Shown: piece by piece, positions 54,494 through 62,073 of the stretch | Layout of the letters: every line of letters starts with the position of its first letter | Numbering within the stretch: the stretch's first letter is position 1 | Assembly: GCF_007970665.1 (NCBI RefSeq) | Contig: NZ_CP042430.1 | Coordinates: forward strand, 2,046,001-2,110,000 | Direction: 5' to 3' | From: Baekduia soli | GTDB taxonomy: Bacteria; Actinomycetota; Thermoleophilia; Solirubrobacterales; Solirubrobacteraceae | DNA: 64,000 nucleotides | Notes under the pieces: model-generated | What the model saw: only the letters and a program-made list of their open reading frames with translations | Told to the model about the DNA's origin: nothing | Database searches by the model: none | Made by a program: the position numbers and the translations under genes

Positions 54494-55158
54494 GCCGGCT
54501 CGTCGACCTCTTCGTCGCGCCGGCTGCGCCCGCGCGCCCGCCCGCCATGCCTCGCGTCGAGGCGGCGCCGGCGGTGGCGGCGGCCCCGACGGTGCTCGCC
54601 GTGCTGTGCCCACCCTCGTGCGCCCGGCTGGCGGGCGCCGCCCTCGCGCTGGCCGCGCTGGGGCGGTGCGGCGCGGGCGCGGGCGTCGTGTGCCGCTGGA
54701 GCGGGAAGGACGAGCCCGCGCCGGTCCCCGGGACGGCGACGCGCACCGCGCGCCGCCTGGCCGCACGGCTGGGGCGCCGCGGGCTGGTCGCGGCCGCCGC
54801 GGGACGCCTGGCCCACGTCGCGCTGCCCGCCGAGCCCGCCGACGCGCTGGCGGGCGCCGGCCGTGCCGCGGCCGCCTGCGGGCCCGTGCCCATCGTCGTG
54901 GTGCTGGCCGGCGCACGGCCCGCCGCGCTGGACCCGCTGCTGGGGGCTCAGGATCGGGTCGTGGTCGCCACGGTGCCCGGCGCCGCCGACGGCGTCGAGG
55001 CCCTGGCCGTGACCGGGGCGGCGCGGGTGGCGCGGGCGACCGGCGTCCTGCGGCTCGGGGCGCCCGGCCCGGCCCGGGCGCTGACCGTCGCGGGCTGGGC
55101 CCTGGCGCCCGCCCTGCGGGCCGCCGCCGAGGCGGCGCTGGACGGGCACGGGCTCTGA
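54490..55158 (+). CDS. Hypothetical Ala-rich protein in the Tad-like operon
   Basis: The 222-residue protein has about 30% alanine and alternating strands and helices (PIVVVLAGARPAALDPLLGA and RVVVATVPGAADGVEALAVT). The pattern resembles the Rossmann-like part of CpaE/MinD-type proteins, but no Walker A is present. It lies between the TadE pair and the TadG-VanY fusion and starts in an ATGA overlap. A link to pilus localisation is only a guess. Confidence 0.6.
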   Translation: MSRLVDLFVAPAAPARPPAMPRVEAAPAVAAAPTVLAVLCPPSCARLAGAALALAALGRCGAGAGVVCRWSGKDEPAPVPGTATRTARRLAARLGRRGLVAAAAGRLAHVALPAEPADALAGAGRAAAACGPVPIVVVLAGARPAALDPLLGAQDRVVVATVPGAADGVEALAVTGAARVARATGVLRLGAPGPARALTVAGWALAPALRAAAEAALDGHGL

Positions 55159-55165
55159 GGTGGGG

Positions 55166-55969
55166 ATGCGGTCGACGGGCTCCGAGGACGGGCAGGCGCT
55201 CATGGCGCTGCTCGTCGTGCTGGCCGCGGTCTGCCTCGGCGCGTCGGCGCTGGGGAGCATCGCCCGCGCCCTGGGCGACCACCGGGCCCACCGCGGCGTG
55301 GCCGACCTCGCCGCGCTGGCCGGCGCCGACGCGATGCGCGTCGCGCAGCCGCGGCTCTTCGAGCCCGCGCTGCGCGACGGGGTCGCCAACCCCCGGCATC
55401 TCGAGCGTCCCGCCTACCTCGCGCTCGGGCGCCGCGCGGCGATCTCGACGGCCCGGCGCAACGGCGTCACGGCGGTCGCCGTCACCTTCCCGGACGCCCG
55501 CGCGCTGGCGCCGACGCGGATCACCGTGGAGGTGTCCGAGCCGCTGCGGGCCGCGGGGCGCCGGGTGGGCGACGTCGCGTCGGCGACGGCGGAGATCGCC
55601 CCGGTGCCGTTCGCCGGCGCCGGCGGCGACCTCTCCGGCGAGTACCGCGGTCCGCTGGCCCGCCGCCAGGGCAAGCCGATGCGCCCCGACGTCGCGGCGG
55701 CGTTCGACCGCATGGCGGCCGCCGCCCGGCGCGACGGGGTGGCCCTGCTGGTGACCTCGGCGTTCCGCACCGACGGCGAGCAGGCGCGGCTGTTCGCCGC
55801 CCACCCCGACCCCAAGTGGGTCGCGCGGCCGGGCACGTCGCTGCACCGTCTGGGCACCGAGCTGGACCTCGGTCCACCGTCGGCCTACGCCTGGCTGGCG
55901 CGCCACGCGGGGGCGTTCGGCTTCGTACAGCGCTACTCCTGGGAGCCCTGGCACTACGAGACGTCGTAA
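55166..55969 (+). CDS. TadG-like N-terminus fused to a VanY-type D,D-carboxypeptidase
   Basis: The 267-residue protein begins with a TadE/TadG-type leader and helix (SEDGQALMALLVVLAAVCLG) and a TadG-like segment (HRGVADLAALAGADAMRVAQ). From about residue 170 it has an M15/VanY peptidase domain: LLVTSAFRTDGEQARLFAAH, then TSLHRLGTELDLG with the first zinc histidine and aspartate, and the final EPWHYE zinc motif. All metal ligands are present. ATG 55166 follows GAGG closely; GTG 55160 is an alternative. The enzyme should trim stem peptides outside the membrane, perhaps to open the wall for a pilus. Confidence 0.82.
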   Translation: MRSTGSEDGQALMALLVVLAAVCLGASALGSIARALGDHRAHRGVADLAALAGADAMRVAQPRLFEPALRDGVANPRHLERPAYLALGRRAAISTARRNGVTAVAVTFPDARALAPTRITVEVSEPLRAAGRRVGDVASATAEIAPVPFAGAGGDLSGEYRGPLARRQGKPMRPDVAAAFDRMAAAARRDGVALLVTSAFRTDGEQARLFAAHPDPKWVARPGTSLHRLGTELDLGPPSAYAWLARHAGAFGFVQRYSWEPWHYETS

Positions 55970-56012
55970 CACGCTATGGGTGGACGCCGCCGGAGGGCCA
56001 CAACCACGACGA

Positions 56013-56044
56013 AGCCCCGTCCGCCGGGAGAGGCGAATGGGGCT
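56013..56044 (-). terminator. Strong hairpin ending the minus-strand accessory operon
   Basis: AGCCCC at 56013-56018 pairs with GGGGCT at 56039-56044, continuing through one mismatch into TCCGCC and GGCGAA, for a stem of about 12 bp with a short loop. On the minus strand it follows the last accessory gene (stop at 56137) and is followed by TTCGTCGTGG. It could terminate transcription in either direction. Nothing else is seen between 55970 and 56136. Confidence 0.55.
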
Positions 56045-56136
56045 GAAGTGGCCCGGAGGTGGGCCGTCGCCCTAGGGGGATGCCCTCCGCCAAGGAACGT
56101 GGACACATGCGCTAGTTCTAGAGCACAGACGCGACG

Positions 56137-56403
56137 TCAGGCCCGGGTGGCGCGGGCGGCGGCGAGCGCGGCCGGGTTCCCTGCCCCTCCGCTCCGGCGC
56201 ACCGACCGGAAGCTGAGCAGCGCCGCGGGCAGCTCGAACCGAGCCCAGGCCGAACCGTCGTGCTTCCCCTCCTCGACGAGGGTCGCCGCGGGGTTGTTGC
56301 GGAGCTTCGTGATGATCGGGCGCTGAGCGGTCCAGATGCTCAGCGTGTCGTCGGCGTCTGAGGTCGTCACGACCGTCTCGCGCTCAGGGGGAGTCATGCT
56401 CAT
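56137..56403 (-). CDS. Small accessory protein of actinophage type
   Basis: The 88-residue protein starts at ATG 56403 (MSMTPPERETVV), with AAAGGA upstream. The core DADDTLSIWTAQRPIITKLR followed by DGSAWARFELPAALLSFRSV resembles a small conserved protein common in actinobacterial phages and mobile elements, of unknown function. The same frame is open upstream to 56733, so a longer fused product cannot be excluded, but the internal ribosome-binding site supports a separate gene. Confidence 0.65.
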   Translation of the reverse strand: MSMTPPERETVVTTSDADDTLSIWTAQRPIITKLRNNPAATLVEEGKHDGSAWARFELPAALLSFRSVRRSGGAGNPAALAAARATRA

Positions 56404-56733
56404 GGTGGGGGGTCCTTTCAACGGGGGAGGGGAACAGAGCGACGGGCCAGGGGCTGACGCCCGAGGCTGGAGGCGCGCGCGGTGCGCGGCCTTCTTCGCG
56501 GCGACGGCCTGGCGGCGCTGCTTGCGCTCCGCGGCCTGGGCCTGGCGGCAGCCCGACGACCGCTCGCATCCGGCGTCGAGGATCAGGTGCTCGTGCGCGA
56601 CGTCGACGAGGTCGAGCACGACGGGCGTCCCGGGCATCTCCGGGTCCGTGCCCTTGATCGTCCGGGCGTCCCAGTCATAGACCGGGTCGCTGAGGCGCTG
56701 AGTGCCGTCCCGGTGGCAGACCGAGATAATCAT
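56404..56733 (-). CDS. Small accessory protein, in frame with the next gene
   Basis: From ATG 56733, which overlaps the upstream stop as ATGA, the frame reads MIISVCHRDGTQRLSDPVYD, then GTPVVLDLVDVAHEHLILDA and a cysteine pair, then a lysine/arginine/alanine-rich helix (AERKQRRQAVAAKKAAHRAR). It does not reach its own stop but runs into the 56403 gene. Either the two are one 198-residue protein or a base has been lost and the stop is hidden. No family was recognised; the basic helix suggests nucleic-acid contact. Confidence 0.5.
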
Positions 56734-57023
56734 GAAGGGTGCGCCTCGTCGTCGGTGGCGTACATGTTGAGGTCCTCAGCGCCGTCGCCCGTGGCCAGCT
56801 CGGCGAGCCTCGCAGCGGTCGAGCACGGCCCACAGTCGGGGACCGGCGCCCCGGTGTGCAGGTGTCGGTGGATCACGGCGGCCCGGAACAGAGCCCGGAG
56901 GTCGTCGCGCGCCGCGGCGTACCGGACCGCTTGGGCCTCCAGCTCCGAGGCGAGCGCGGGATGCGCCGAGTACTCGGCTACCGCGGCCGGAGGGCCGCTA
57001 GTGCCCTGCCTACGCGCGGCCAT
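56730..57023 (-). CDS. Small hypothetical protein in the terminase operon
   Basis: The 97-residue protein starts best at ATG 57023, 8 bp after GAGGAG; GTG 57032 is an alternative that overlaps the terminase gene. It is helical (VAEYSAHPALASELEAQAVR, DDLRALFRAAVIHRHLHTG) with a CGPC pair and an acidic tail (DGAEDLNMYATDDEAHPS). Its function is unknown. It is coupled by overlap to the genes on both sides. Confidence 0.65.
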   Translation of the reverse strand: MAARRQGTSGPPAAVAEYSAHPALASELEAQAVRYAAARDDLRALFRAAVIHRHLHTGAPVPDCGPCSTAARLAELATGDGAEDLNMYATDDEAHPS

Positions 57024-57024
57024 C

Positions 57025-57339
57025 TCAGGCACTCCTCAGGCGTGCCGGGGCGGGGGCCTCGGCCTCGGGGAGGTCGAGCTGGGCCATCAGCGCGGCGTAC
57101 GCGCGCCGGGACTTCGCCTCGATGTCGACGGCCGGGTGAGGCCGGAGCTGGTCGAAGCGGTCGAGCACGAACACCCCGTCGCGGCGGAGAGCCCGGCGGG
57201 CCTGGGCGGCGCGGTCGAGGGCCTCCAGGGCGAGGCGCAGCAGCTCGACCTCGTGGGCCTCGAACTCGAACGACGCGGTAAGCGTGGCCCAGAGGCCGCG
57301 CGACCCCACCGAGAGGTGACTCGGACAGTTGTGCAGCAT
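57025..57339 (-). CDS. P27-like phage terminase small subunit
   Basis: The 104-residue protein begins at ATG 57339 with GGAGG 6 bp upstream. The block ASFEFEAHEVELLRLALEAL, DRAAQARRALRRDGVFVLD, LRPHPAVDIEAKSRRAYAAL and MAQLDLP is the pattern of P27-type small terminase subunits, which recognise phage DNA for packaging. It is short and lacks the usual N-terminal helix-turn-helix. No large subunit, portal or capsid gene is in the window. It is the first gene of a four-gene minus-strand operon. The 276-bp region upstream (57340-57615) has a T7 run at 57467-57473 but no gene. Confidence 0.75.
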   Translation of the reverse strand: MLHNCPSHLSVGSRGLWATLTASFEFEAHEVELLRLALEALDRAAQARRALRRDGVFVLDRFDQLRPHPAVDIEAKSRRAYAALMAQLDLPEAEAPAPARLRSA

Positions 57340-57615
57340 GTTGATCCTCCAGGATCGAGGGACGGGTTCTGTGCGGCAGTTCGACGACCGTCGAGCGAGG
57401 GACTTGGCTCCACAGCAGGCGGAACGACACCACGGGGCGCCCCGAATCCGGGGAAGCGCTCGCAGCTTTTTTTCCACGCTGGACTAGGGCGCGGTGTCCG
57501 GGAGTAGGCGCGGGGGAGTCCCCCGGGTGGGCCTCGGCGGTCTCGTAGATGACGAGCGGGCGGCGTGTCGTCGTGTCGATGCACTAGACCTTGCGACCGT
57601 GGATTCATCGAACGC

Positions 57616-57957
57616 ATGTGCCGCTGGCAGTTCCACAGCGATGGGCAGGACTCCGTGACCTGGGCGATCCCCGCGGCCGTGTGGCTGGCGATCGTCGTCG
57701 CCGTGTTCTACGACGCCAACGGCCGCGCGTGGCACGGCTGGACAAGCGCCGGGTTCTGGGGCGCCATGGCTTTCTTGTTCTCCGTCTTCGCGGTCCCGTT
57801 CTACTTGCTCGCGCGTGCCCGCTCGTCCCGCGTCGCGCCCGTTGAGGCGCCTTCCGGGCACACGGTCGTCGGCCCAGGATGGCTTCCGGACCCCCACGGT
57901 CAACACCGCCTGCGCTACTGGGACGGCGCCCGATGGACCAACGAGACTGCGGACTGA
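57616..57957 (+). CDS. DUF2510-containing membrane protein
   Basis: The 113-residue protein has two hydrophobic segments (VTWAIPAAVWLAIVVAVFYD and WGAMAFLFSVFAVPFYLLAR) and a C-terminal DUF2510 motif (PGWLPDPHGQHRLRYWDGAR then WT). This motif of about 35 residues occurs at the ends of many actinobacterial membrane proteins and has no known function. ATG 57616 (MCRWQFHSDG) is the preferred start. It is transcribed opposite to the terminase operon. Confidence 0.7.
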   Translation: MCRWQFHSDGQDSVTWAIPAAVWLAIVVAVFYDANGRAWHGWTSAGFWGAMAFLFSVFAVPFYLLARARSSRVAPVEAPSGHTVVGPGWLPDPHGQHRLRYWDGARWTNETAD

Positions 57958-57989
57958 ACCATTGACTCAAACGGGGCTCGCGCGGCTGT

Positions 57990-58157
57990 ATGGCGAAGTC
58001 TGAGGCCCAGTGGGTCGGGTGCGTCCGGCACGTCACGGTCAGGCAGGTGGAGCGGTCGGGTACCCGGGCGGCGGTATGCGCGAGGGAGGGCGCCGACGCT
58101 TGCGATGGGGCGGGGCTCCGGTGGGAGGTCTGGTTGGACCGGCGCGCGGGACCGTGA
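57990..58157 (+). CDS. Possible small protein (55 residues)
   Basis: An open frame from ATG 57990 to TGA 58157 reads MAKSEAQWVGCVRHVTVRQV, then VCAREGADACDGAGLRWEVW and a short basic end. Composition is balanced, with two tryptophans and several valines and cysteines, which is less typical of shadow frames in GC-rich DNA. There is no clear ribosome-binding site. It is the only candidate in the 247-bp gap 57958-58204. Confidence 0.25.
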   Translation: MAKSEAQWVGCVRHVTVRQVERSGTRAAVCAREGADACDGAGLRWEVWLDRRAGP

Positions 58158-58204
58158 CGCGGCAGGGCGTCCGACCACTCCGCAGGGGGCGGCGGTCGGC
58201 TGTT

Positions 58205-58558
58205 CTAGATCCCGGCGCGCTGGAGGTGCGCGCGGACGTCAAGCGCTGCGTTCGTGCCAATCTTGAGGTCCACGCCCGCGCCTCTGAGCTTGAGCTTGCC
58301 TGACGAGGCCTCGATCTGGGTGATGCCGTCACGCGGGACATCGCGGACGCCGCCGTGGCTGTCGATGACCAGGACACGGCGATCGGTCACGAGCAACAAC
58401 ACCTTCGTGCTCATGAGGCCGATGGTGCCGCCGCCGACCATCTCCACGGTCTCACCCGGTGCGAGGTGGCGTCCCGACTGGGAGATGATCCCGCGCAAGG
58501 TGAAGAACTGCACTCGGTTGAGCTGCTCGCGGGCCTTGTCCTCGATCACCCTCGACAT
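58205..58558 (-). CDS. Bacterial PH-like domain protein
   Basis: The 117-residue protein starts at ATG 58558 after GGGGAG. The segment STKVLLLVTDRRVLVIDSHG followed by RDGITQIEASSGKLKLRGAG and LKIGTNAALDVRAHLQR is the pattern of small bacterial PH-like domains, which bind lipids or proteins. An N-terminal helix (DKAREQLNRVQFFTLRG) precedes it. Its target is unknown. Confidence 0.7.
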   Translation of the reverse strand: MSRVIEDKAREQLNRVQFFTLRGIISQSGRHLAPGETVEMVGGGTIGLMSTKVLLLVTDRRVLVIDSHGGVRDVPRDGITQIEASSGKLKLRGAGVDLKIGTNAALDVRAHLQRAGI

Positions 58559-58709
58559 GGATGCTGCTCCCCTCTTGACAGTTGGGCCGACCGCGATCCG
58601 GAAGCGTACCGGCAGGTGTTCAGAGGTCACGCCCGGCCGTCCTGCTCCGCCGCCCGTCGGGTCATGAGGGCGTGGCGGTTCGGTCCGGGTCGAGCGGTAC
58701 ACCATCGCG

Positions 58710-58985
58710 ATGAACTGGAAGATCGTCGGCGGTCCCGTACCGCAGCCCGAGGCGGGCGACCATCGTCGCGTCCTCTACATCGCCGAAAGGGGCACGGCTC
58801 GCGTGGGCGTCGTCGTCGAATTGTCGGGGACGGTGCTGGCGTGCGCTCCCGAGTCGCTGGCGTCACCCTTGGACGAGGCCGTGCGGACGATGGGGCGGTC
58901 GCTCATCGAGGAGCGTGCGCACGAGGAGAGCCTTCCTCGGGTGCTGCGCGTGTCGACGGCCGGGGCCGTCGCGGCGGCGGCCTAG
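58710..58985 (+). CDS. Hypothetical protein
   Basis: The 91-residue protein begins MNWKIVGGPVPQPEAGDHRR and has a beta-rich middle (VLYIAERGTARVGVVVELSG) and a helical end (DEAVRTMGRSLIEERAHEES). Its last 4 bases overlap the stop of the convergent PIN gene. No family was recognised and no membrane segment is seen. Confidence 0.55.
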   Translation: MNWKIVGGPVPQPEAGDHRRVLYIAERGTARVGVVVELSGTVLACAPESLASPLDEAVRTMGRSLIEERAHEESLPRVLRVSTAGAVAAAA

Positions 58986-59443
58986 AAGGAGAGGCCCTGG
59001 GCTCGGATGAATCCCAGGGTGTCGATGCACGGAATGGCGACACCGCCGCAGACGAACGGGATCTTCGGGCGCTTGTCGGACCCGCCTCGCTCCTCGGTCA
59101 CGACGGTGAGGCCTCGTACGACGGCGAGGGCGATCACGAACGGGTCGGCGCGGTTGCGGTCGGCCAGCTCGCCGACCAGGCGGGGGTAATCGCCGAGGAT
59201 CGCCGTGGTGGCTTCCATCTGGGCGTGGTCGAGCTGAGCGAATAGGGCGGGGCGGCCCTGCGCCCACTCGTGGAGGTCGTCTTCCTTTGCCGATAGCTCG
59301 TTCAGGACTTCCTCGGGGCTCACGACCTCCCCAGCCTCGATCAGGGCGTCGAGCGCCGTCCAGAGGCCCGGGAAGACGTCGGGCGGGTAGCTGCGCACCC
59401 AGGCGCCGACGAGGAAGCTCGTGTCGAGGCAGAACGAGGCCAC
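58982..59443 (-). CDS. DUF4411-type PIN-like nuclease, probable toxin
   Basis: The 153-residue protein begins at GTG 59443 with ASFCLDTSFLVGAWVRSYPP, with the first PIN aspartate. SPEEVLNELSAKEDDLHEWA carries the glutamate and LADRNRADPFVIALAVVRGL the later acidic residues, as in PIN-like RNases of the DUF4411 group. The gene starts 4 bp after the XRE-ImmA/IrrE gene on the same strand, an arrangement seen widely in bacteria. By analogy the pair would be a toxin-antitoxin-like module with the PIN protein as RNase toxin. Confidence 0.82.
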   Translation of the reverse strand: MASFCLDTSFLVGAWVRSYPPDVFPGLWTALDALIEAGEVVSPEEVLNELSAKEDDLHEWAQGRPALFAQLDHAQMEATTAILGDYPRLVGELADRNRADPFVIALAVVRGLTVVTEERGGSDKRPKIPFVCGGVAIPCIDTLGFIRAQGLSF

Positions 59444-59447
59444 GGCG

Positions 59448-60614
59448 TCAGCGGGTCAGAGCCTCGCGCTCGATTTTCGGGAGGTGCTTCAGCCGGATGC
59501 CGAGGTAGTCCGAGACCTCTGACACGTTGATTCGGTCGCCGTGGTAGGCGTCGAGGACGAGCCGGACGTACGCCTTGCCGAGATCGCGGACACGGACGCG
59601 ATGGAATGGCGCAAAGCCTTCCTCGTCGGCGCGCTGCTGCATGTACGCCTCGTGGTACTCGGCGCGCTTGTGCATGTAGAAGTCCCAGGAGCCGACGCCG
59701 AGCGAGAGCAGGCGCCGAACGACGGACTCCTGGCTGACCGAGTACCGGGTGGCAAGCTCGCCGATGATCGAGTCGGGGACCTCTACGTCGCCGTGTGCAG
59801 CGCGTACCGCTGCCTCCTGACCGAACGTGTCGGCGGGCATGAGGATGGCGGCGGCCGTTTCGTTGCAGAAGCGCTCGGTCTCGTCGTCCTGTCCGTCGCC
59901 CTGGTCGTGGAGGTCGCAGACACCCGCCTCGTTGAGCAGGAGGTGGACCCATTCGTGCAGGGCGGTGAAGATCCGCCCTCGCGGGGCATCACTGCCGTTG
60001 AGCACGATGACGGGCACGACGGGGTCTGATATCGAGAAGCCGCGCATCTCGTCCACGGCTATCCCGCTGGTCTGGAGCACGAGGACCCCCGCTTCTTCAA
60101 GGGCGGCCGTCCAGCCCGCCAGCGCCTTGTAGCGGTCACGCCACGAGAACTGCTGGGCCAAGGTGACTCCGAGCACTCCGCGCGCCTCAGCGGCGAAGCG
60201 CTCGGCGTCGGTCGCGTCAGCGTTGACGACCGGCAGGGCGGGTGGCTCCTCGCCGAGGAGGCTTCGCAGCTCCGAGGCCGCCTGCTGCTGGCCCTCGGCA
60301 CGACGGAGCGCTAGCCGCAGCGCCGGGGACCACCCTTCGCCGATGGTGCCGGGCAGGCGACGATAGTCGTGCAGGGGCATGAAGCCGCTGGGTGGCTCGG
60401 GCAGGAAGAAGACGGCGAGAGGTCGCTTGTACGCCTTCGCGAGGTTCCGAAGCTGGGCGACGGTCGGCGACGCTTCCCCTGACTCCCAGCCGTCCAGACG
60501 CTCGCGCGTGACGTTCACCTTCCGGGCGGCGTCCTCCCGAGACAGGCCGCTGCTCTCGCGAGCCCAGGCGAGTAGCTCAGGGGCGACCGGTGCGGGGGGC
60601 GTGCGGGCGGCCAT
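59448..60614 (-). CDS. XRE-family regulator with ImmA/IrrE metallopeptidase domain
   Basis: The 388-residue protein has a helix-turn-helix at about residues 12-68 (WARESSGLSREDAARKVNV, then LDGWESGEASPTVAQLRNLA) and an ImmA/IrrE zinc-protease domain whose HEXXH motif is H220-E-W-V-H224 (FTALHEWVHLLLNEAG). ERFCNETAAAILMPADTF supplies the third ligand region. ATG 60614 (MAARTPPAPV) was chosen for its fit to the helix-turn-helix start. It is paired with the PIN-like gene and probably represses the pair or neutralises the toxin. Similar ImmA-type proteins also cleave phage repressors, which suits this phage-like region. Confidence 0.88.
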   Translation of the reverse strand: MAARTPPAPVAPELLAWARESSGLSREDAARKVNVTRERLDGWESGEASPTVAQLRNLAKAYKRPLAVFFLPEPPSGFMPLHDYRRLPGTIGEGWSPALRLALRRAEGQQQAASELRSLLGEEPPALPVVNADATDAERFAAEARGVLGVTLAQQFSWRDRYKALAGWTAALEEAGVLVLQTSGIAVDEMRGFSISDPVVPVIVLNGSDAPRGRIFTALHEWVHLLLNEAGVCDLHDQGDGQDDETERFCNETAAAILMPADTFGQEAAVRAAHGDVEVPDSIIGELATRYSVSQESVVRRLLSLGVGSWDFYMHKRAEYHEAYMQQRADEEGFAPFHRVRVRDLGKAYVRLVLDAYHGDRINVSEVSDYLGIRLKHLPKIEREALTR

Positions 60615-60685
60615 ACTTGGACGGGTCAGACTACGCGGCTGGGTCGAAGTGTCCTTCGTCGGTCGGTCGGCACCAGACGGCCGGG

Positions 60686-60886
60686 TCATCGCGGCTCGGG
60701 GTCGAGCGCGCGTAGCGCGGCGACGGACGCCAGGTCGGGAGCGTTCTCACCCCAGGTCAGGCAGGCCGGGTCGACCCAGCGCGTGCGGATCGGCGAGGCT
60801 CGGTAAGGCGCCGCCTTGCCGTGGCCTGAGAGCGTGACGCGCCTGGGCTGCTCGCCACGAGCGGATCCGCGAGGGCGGCCGGTCAC
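60686..60886 (-). CDS. Small hypothetical protein
   Basis: The 66-residue protein starts at GTG 60886, overlapping the upstream stop as GTGA. It reads VTGRPRGSARGEQPRRVTLS and ends with VDPACLTWGENAPDLASVAA plus a short tail. The N-terminal half is basic. Its coupling to the zinc-finger gene is the main evidence that it is real. Its function is unknown. Confidence 0.5.
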   Translation of the reverse strand: MTGRPRGSARGEQPRRVTLSGHGKAAPYRASPIRTRWVDPACLTWGENAPDLASVAALRALDPEPR

Positions 60887-61110
60887 GAGAACATGCCGGC
60901 CGTACCGCGACGGCGGGCGCTCTGGTGGCCCTCGACCCAGTCCGCGAACTTGGCGGCGTGGTCGGTGCGGTGCTCGTGCGCCTCGACCCATGCGGTCCAG
61001 CACGGAGCGCACGTTCCGTCGTTTGGGGCGGGCGTCGTGAACAGTGCGGCAGGCTGGACACGCCGACAGCGGCGGCAGCGGCGAGAGTCAGGCGAAGGGG
61101 CGGGAGGCAT
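60883..61110 (-). CDS. Small zinc-finger protein
   Basis: The 75-residue protein starts at ATG 61110 (MPPAPSPDSRRC). It has CRRCRRVQPAALF followed by GTCAPCWTAWVEAHEHR, a CxxC pair spaced by about 20 residues that should bind zinc, and a helical tail (DHAAKFADWVEGHQSARRR). Proteins of this type are common in actinophages and may bind DNA. It is coupled to the next gene by overlap. Confidence 0.6.
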   Translation of the reverse strand: MPPAPSPDSRRCRRCRRVQPAALFTTPAPNDGTCAPCWTAWVEAHEHRTDHAAKFADWVEGHQSARRRGTAGMFS

Positions 61111-61229
61111 AGGGGATGCTCCGGGGTCGGTGTTCGGCCCGAGGGACGGGCGAGGAGGGGCAGGGACGCGCGGCGGCGTATGTCTTCGGGGCGGCGCCGT
61201 GTAAACGGGAGGGCGGCGGCACCCTTGGC

Positions 61230-61468
61230 GGCGCCGGGACCGGCCACAGAGGGGTCCGGGTCCCGGCGCCGCTCGGGCGTGCAGCAACCTACGGCGCCCG
61301 CCCAGGGCGCTACTTCCACCCCGGCGCGCTGACTCACTCAGCGCGCCGAGCGGTTCTCCGGCGGGCGCCCTCGCCTTGCAATCGAGGGGGCCGCCGGAGG
61401 CTGGGCGACGGCCCGCGCGGGGCCGCCAAGATCGGGGCGGCCCCGGCGCCCGAGGAGTGCTCGGGGCC
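61230..61468. other. Cluster of perfect stem-loops in a gene-free stretch
   Basis: The 375-bp gap 61111-61485 contains no credible gene but four hairpins: GGCGCCGGGACC (61230-61241) with its exact inverse at 61259-61270; GGCGCGCTGA-CTCAC-TCAGCGCGCC (61323-61347); GGGGCCGCC (61419-61427) with GGCGGCCCC (61436-61444); and CCCCGG-C-G-CCCGAG...CTCGGG-G-CCGGGG (61441-61470 region). The last two share the CCCC at 61441-61444, so only one can form at a time. This could terminate or attenuate the minus-strand transcript, or be a recognition region of a mobile element. Confidence 0.6.
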
Positions 61469-61485
61469 GGGGCCGCGCGGCGCTG

Positions 61486-62070
61486 CTAGCGGCGGACGTC
61501 CACGGGGCGGCACGGCGTCGAGAGGACCTCGACGCTCGGCAGCGGCCAGGCGGGGCACGAGGACACCTCGGGCACGTCCGGCGTCCATTCGCCGTAGGAC
61601 GCCCGGGCGGCCTCCCACGAGGTCCGCGACTTGTTGTAGGCGTCCGTCAGGGCCGCGAGGTCGGCCTCCGCGGCGGCGGCGAGCTGGGCGCTGTCGGCGG
61701 CGAACACGTCCGCCTCGCGCTCGTGCAGGTCGGCGACCTGATCGCGCAGCTCGCGGATTGCGGTGTTCGCGACGGCGATCCGCTCGATGGCGGCGGCGTG
61801 CTCGGACTCGACGCGGGCGAGGTCGTCCTGAGCCTTCGCCAGCTCGGCCGGGGGCGTGGTGCCCTTGGCGACCCCGAGGTGGGCGGCGGCGATTACGGCG
61901 TGCAGCTTGCGCCATCCGCCGTTGTTCCCGGCCCCGCCGTACTTCTGGGCGAGCGCCGCGACCTCGGCCTGCGCCGTCGCCTTGAAGGCGGTGGCCGATG
62001 CGAGCTGCTCGCGAAGCCGCTCGCGCTCGGTGAGCGGCCCGGACTTGTTGGTGCTCTTGACGGCGGCCAT
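61486..62070 (-). CDS. Coiled-coil hypothetical protein
   Basis: The 194-residue protein starts MAAVKSTNKSGPLTERERLR and is mostly helical with heptad patterns (AELAKAQDDLARVESEHAAA, then IAVANTAIRELRDQVADLHE and LAAAAEADLAALTDAYNK). The final 35 residues are proline-rich with cysteines. It could be a scaffold or structural protein of a phage-like element, but no match is certain. It follows the 62074-62388 gene by 3 bp on the same strand, so the two are co-transcribed. Confidence 0.6.
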   Translation of the reverse strand: MAAVKSTNKSGPLTERERLREQLASATAFKATAQAEVAALAQKYGGAGNNGGWRKLHAVIAAAHLGVAKGTTPPAELAKAQDDLARVESEHAAAIERIAVANTAIRELRDQVADLHEREADVFAADSAQLAAAAEADLAALTDAYNKSRTSWEAARASYGEWTPDVPEVSSCPAWPLPSVEVLSTPCRPVDVRR

Positions 62071-62073
62071 GCC

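Noticed and set aside
56013-56044. Hairpin as a tRNA-linked attachment site
   Set aside because: No tRNA 3' end or matching direct repeat elsewhere in the window was found; a terminator is the simpler reading.
57466-57473. T7 run after a GC hairpin as a terminator
   Set aside because: No plus-strand gene lies upstream; the run lies upstream of the minus-strand terminase gene, so it is more likely promoter-related or chance.
57484-57906. 140-codon minus-strand frame opposite the DUF2510 gene
   Set aside because: The plus-strand frame has clear membrane helices and a DUF2510 motif, so this frame is its shadow.
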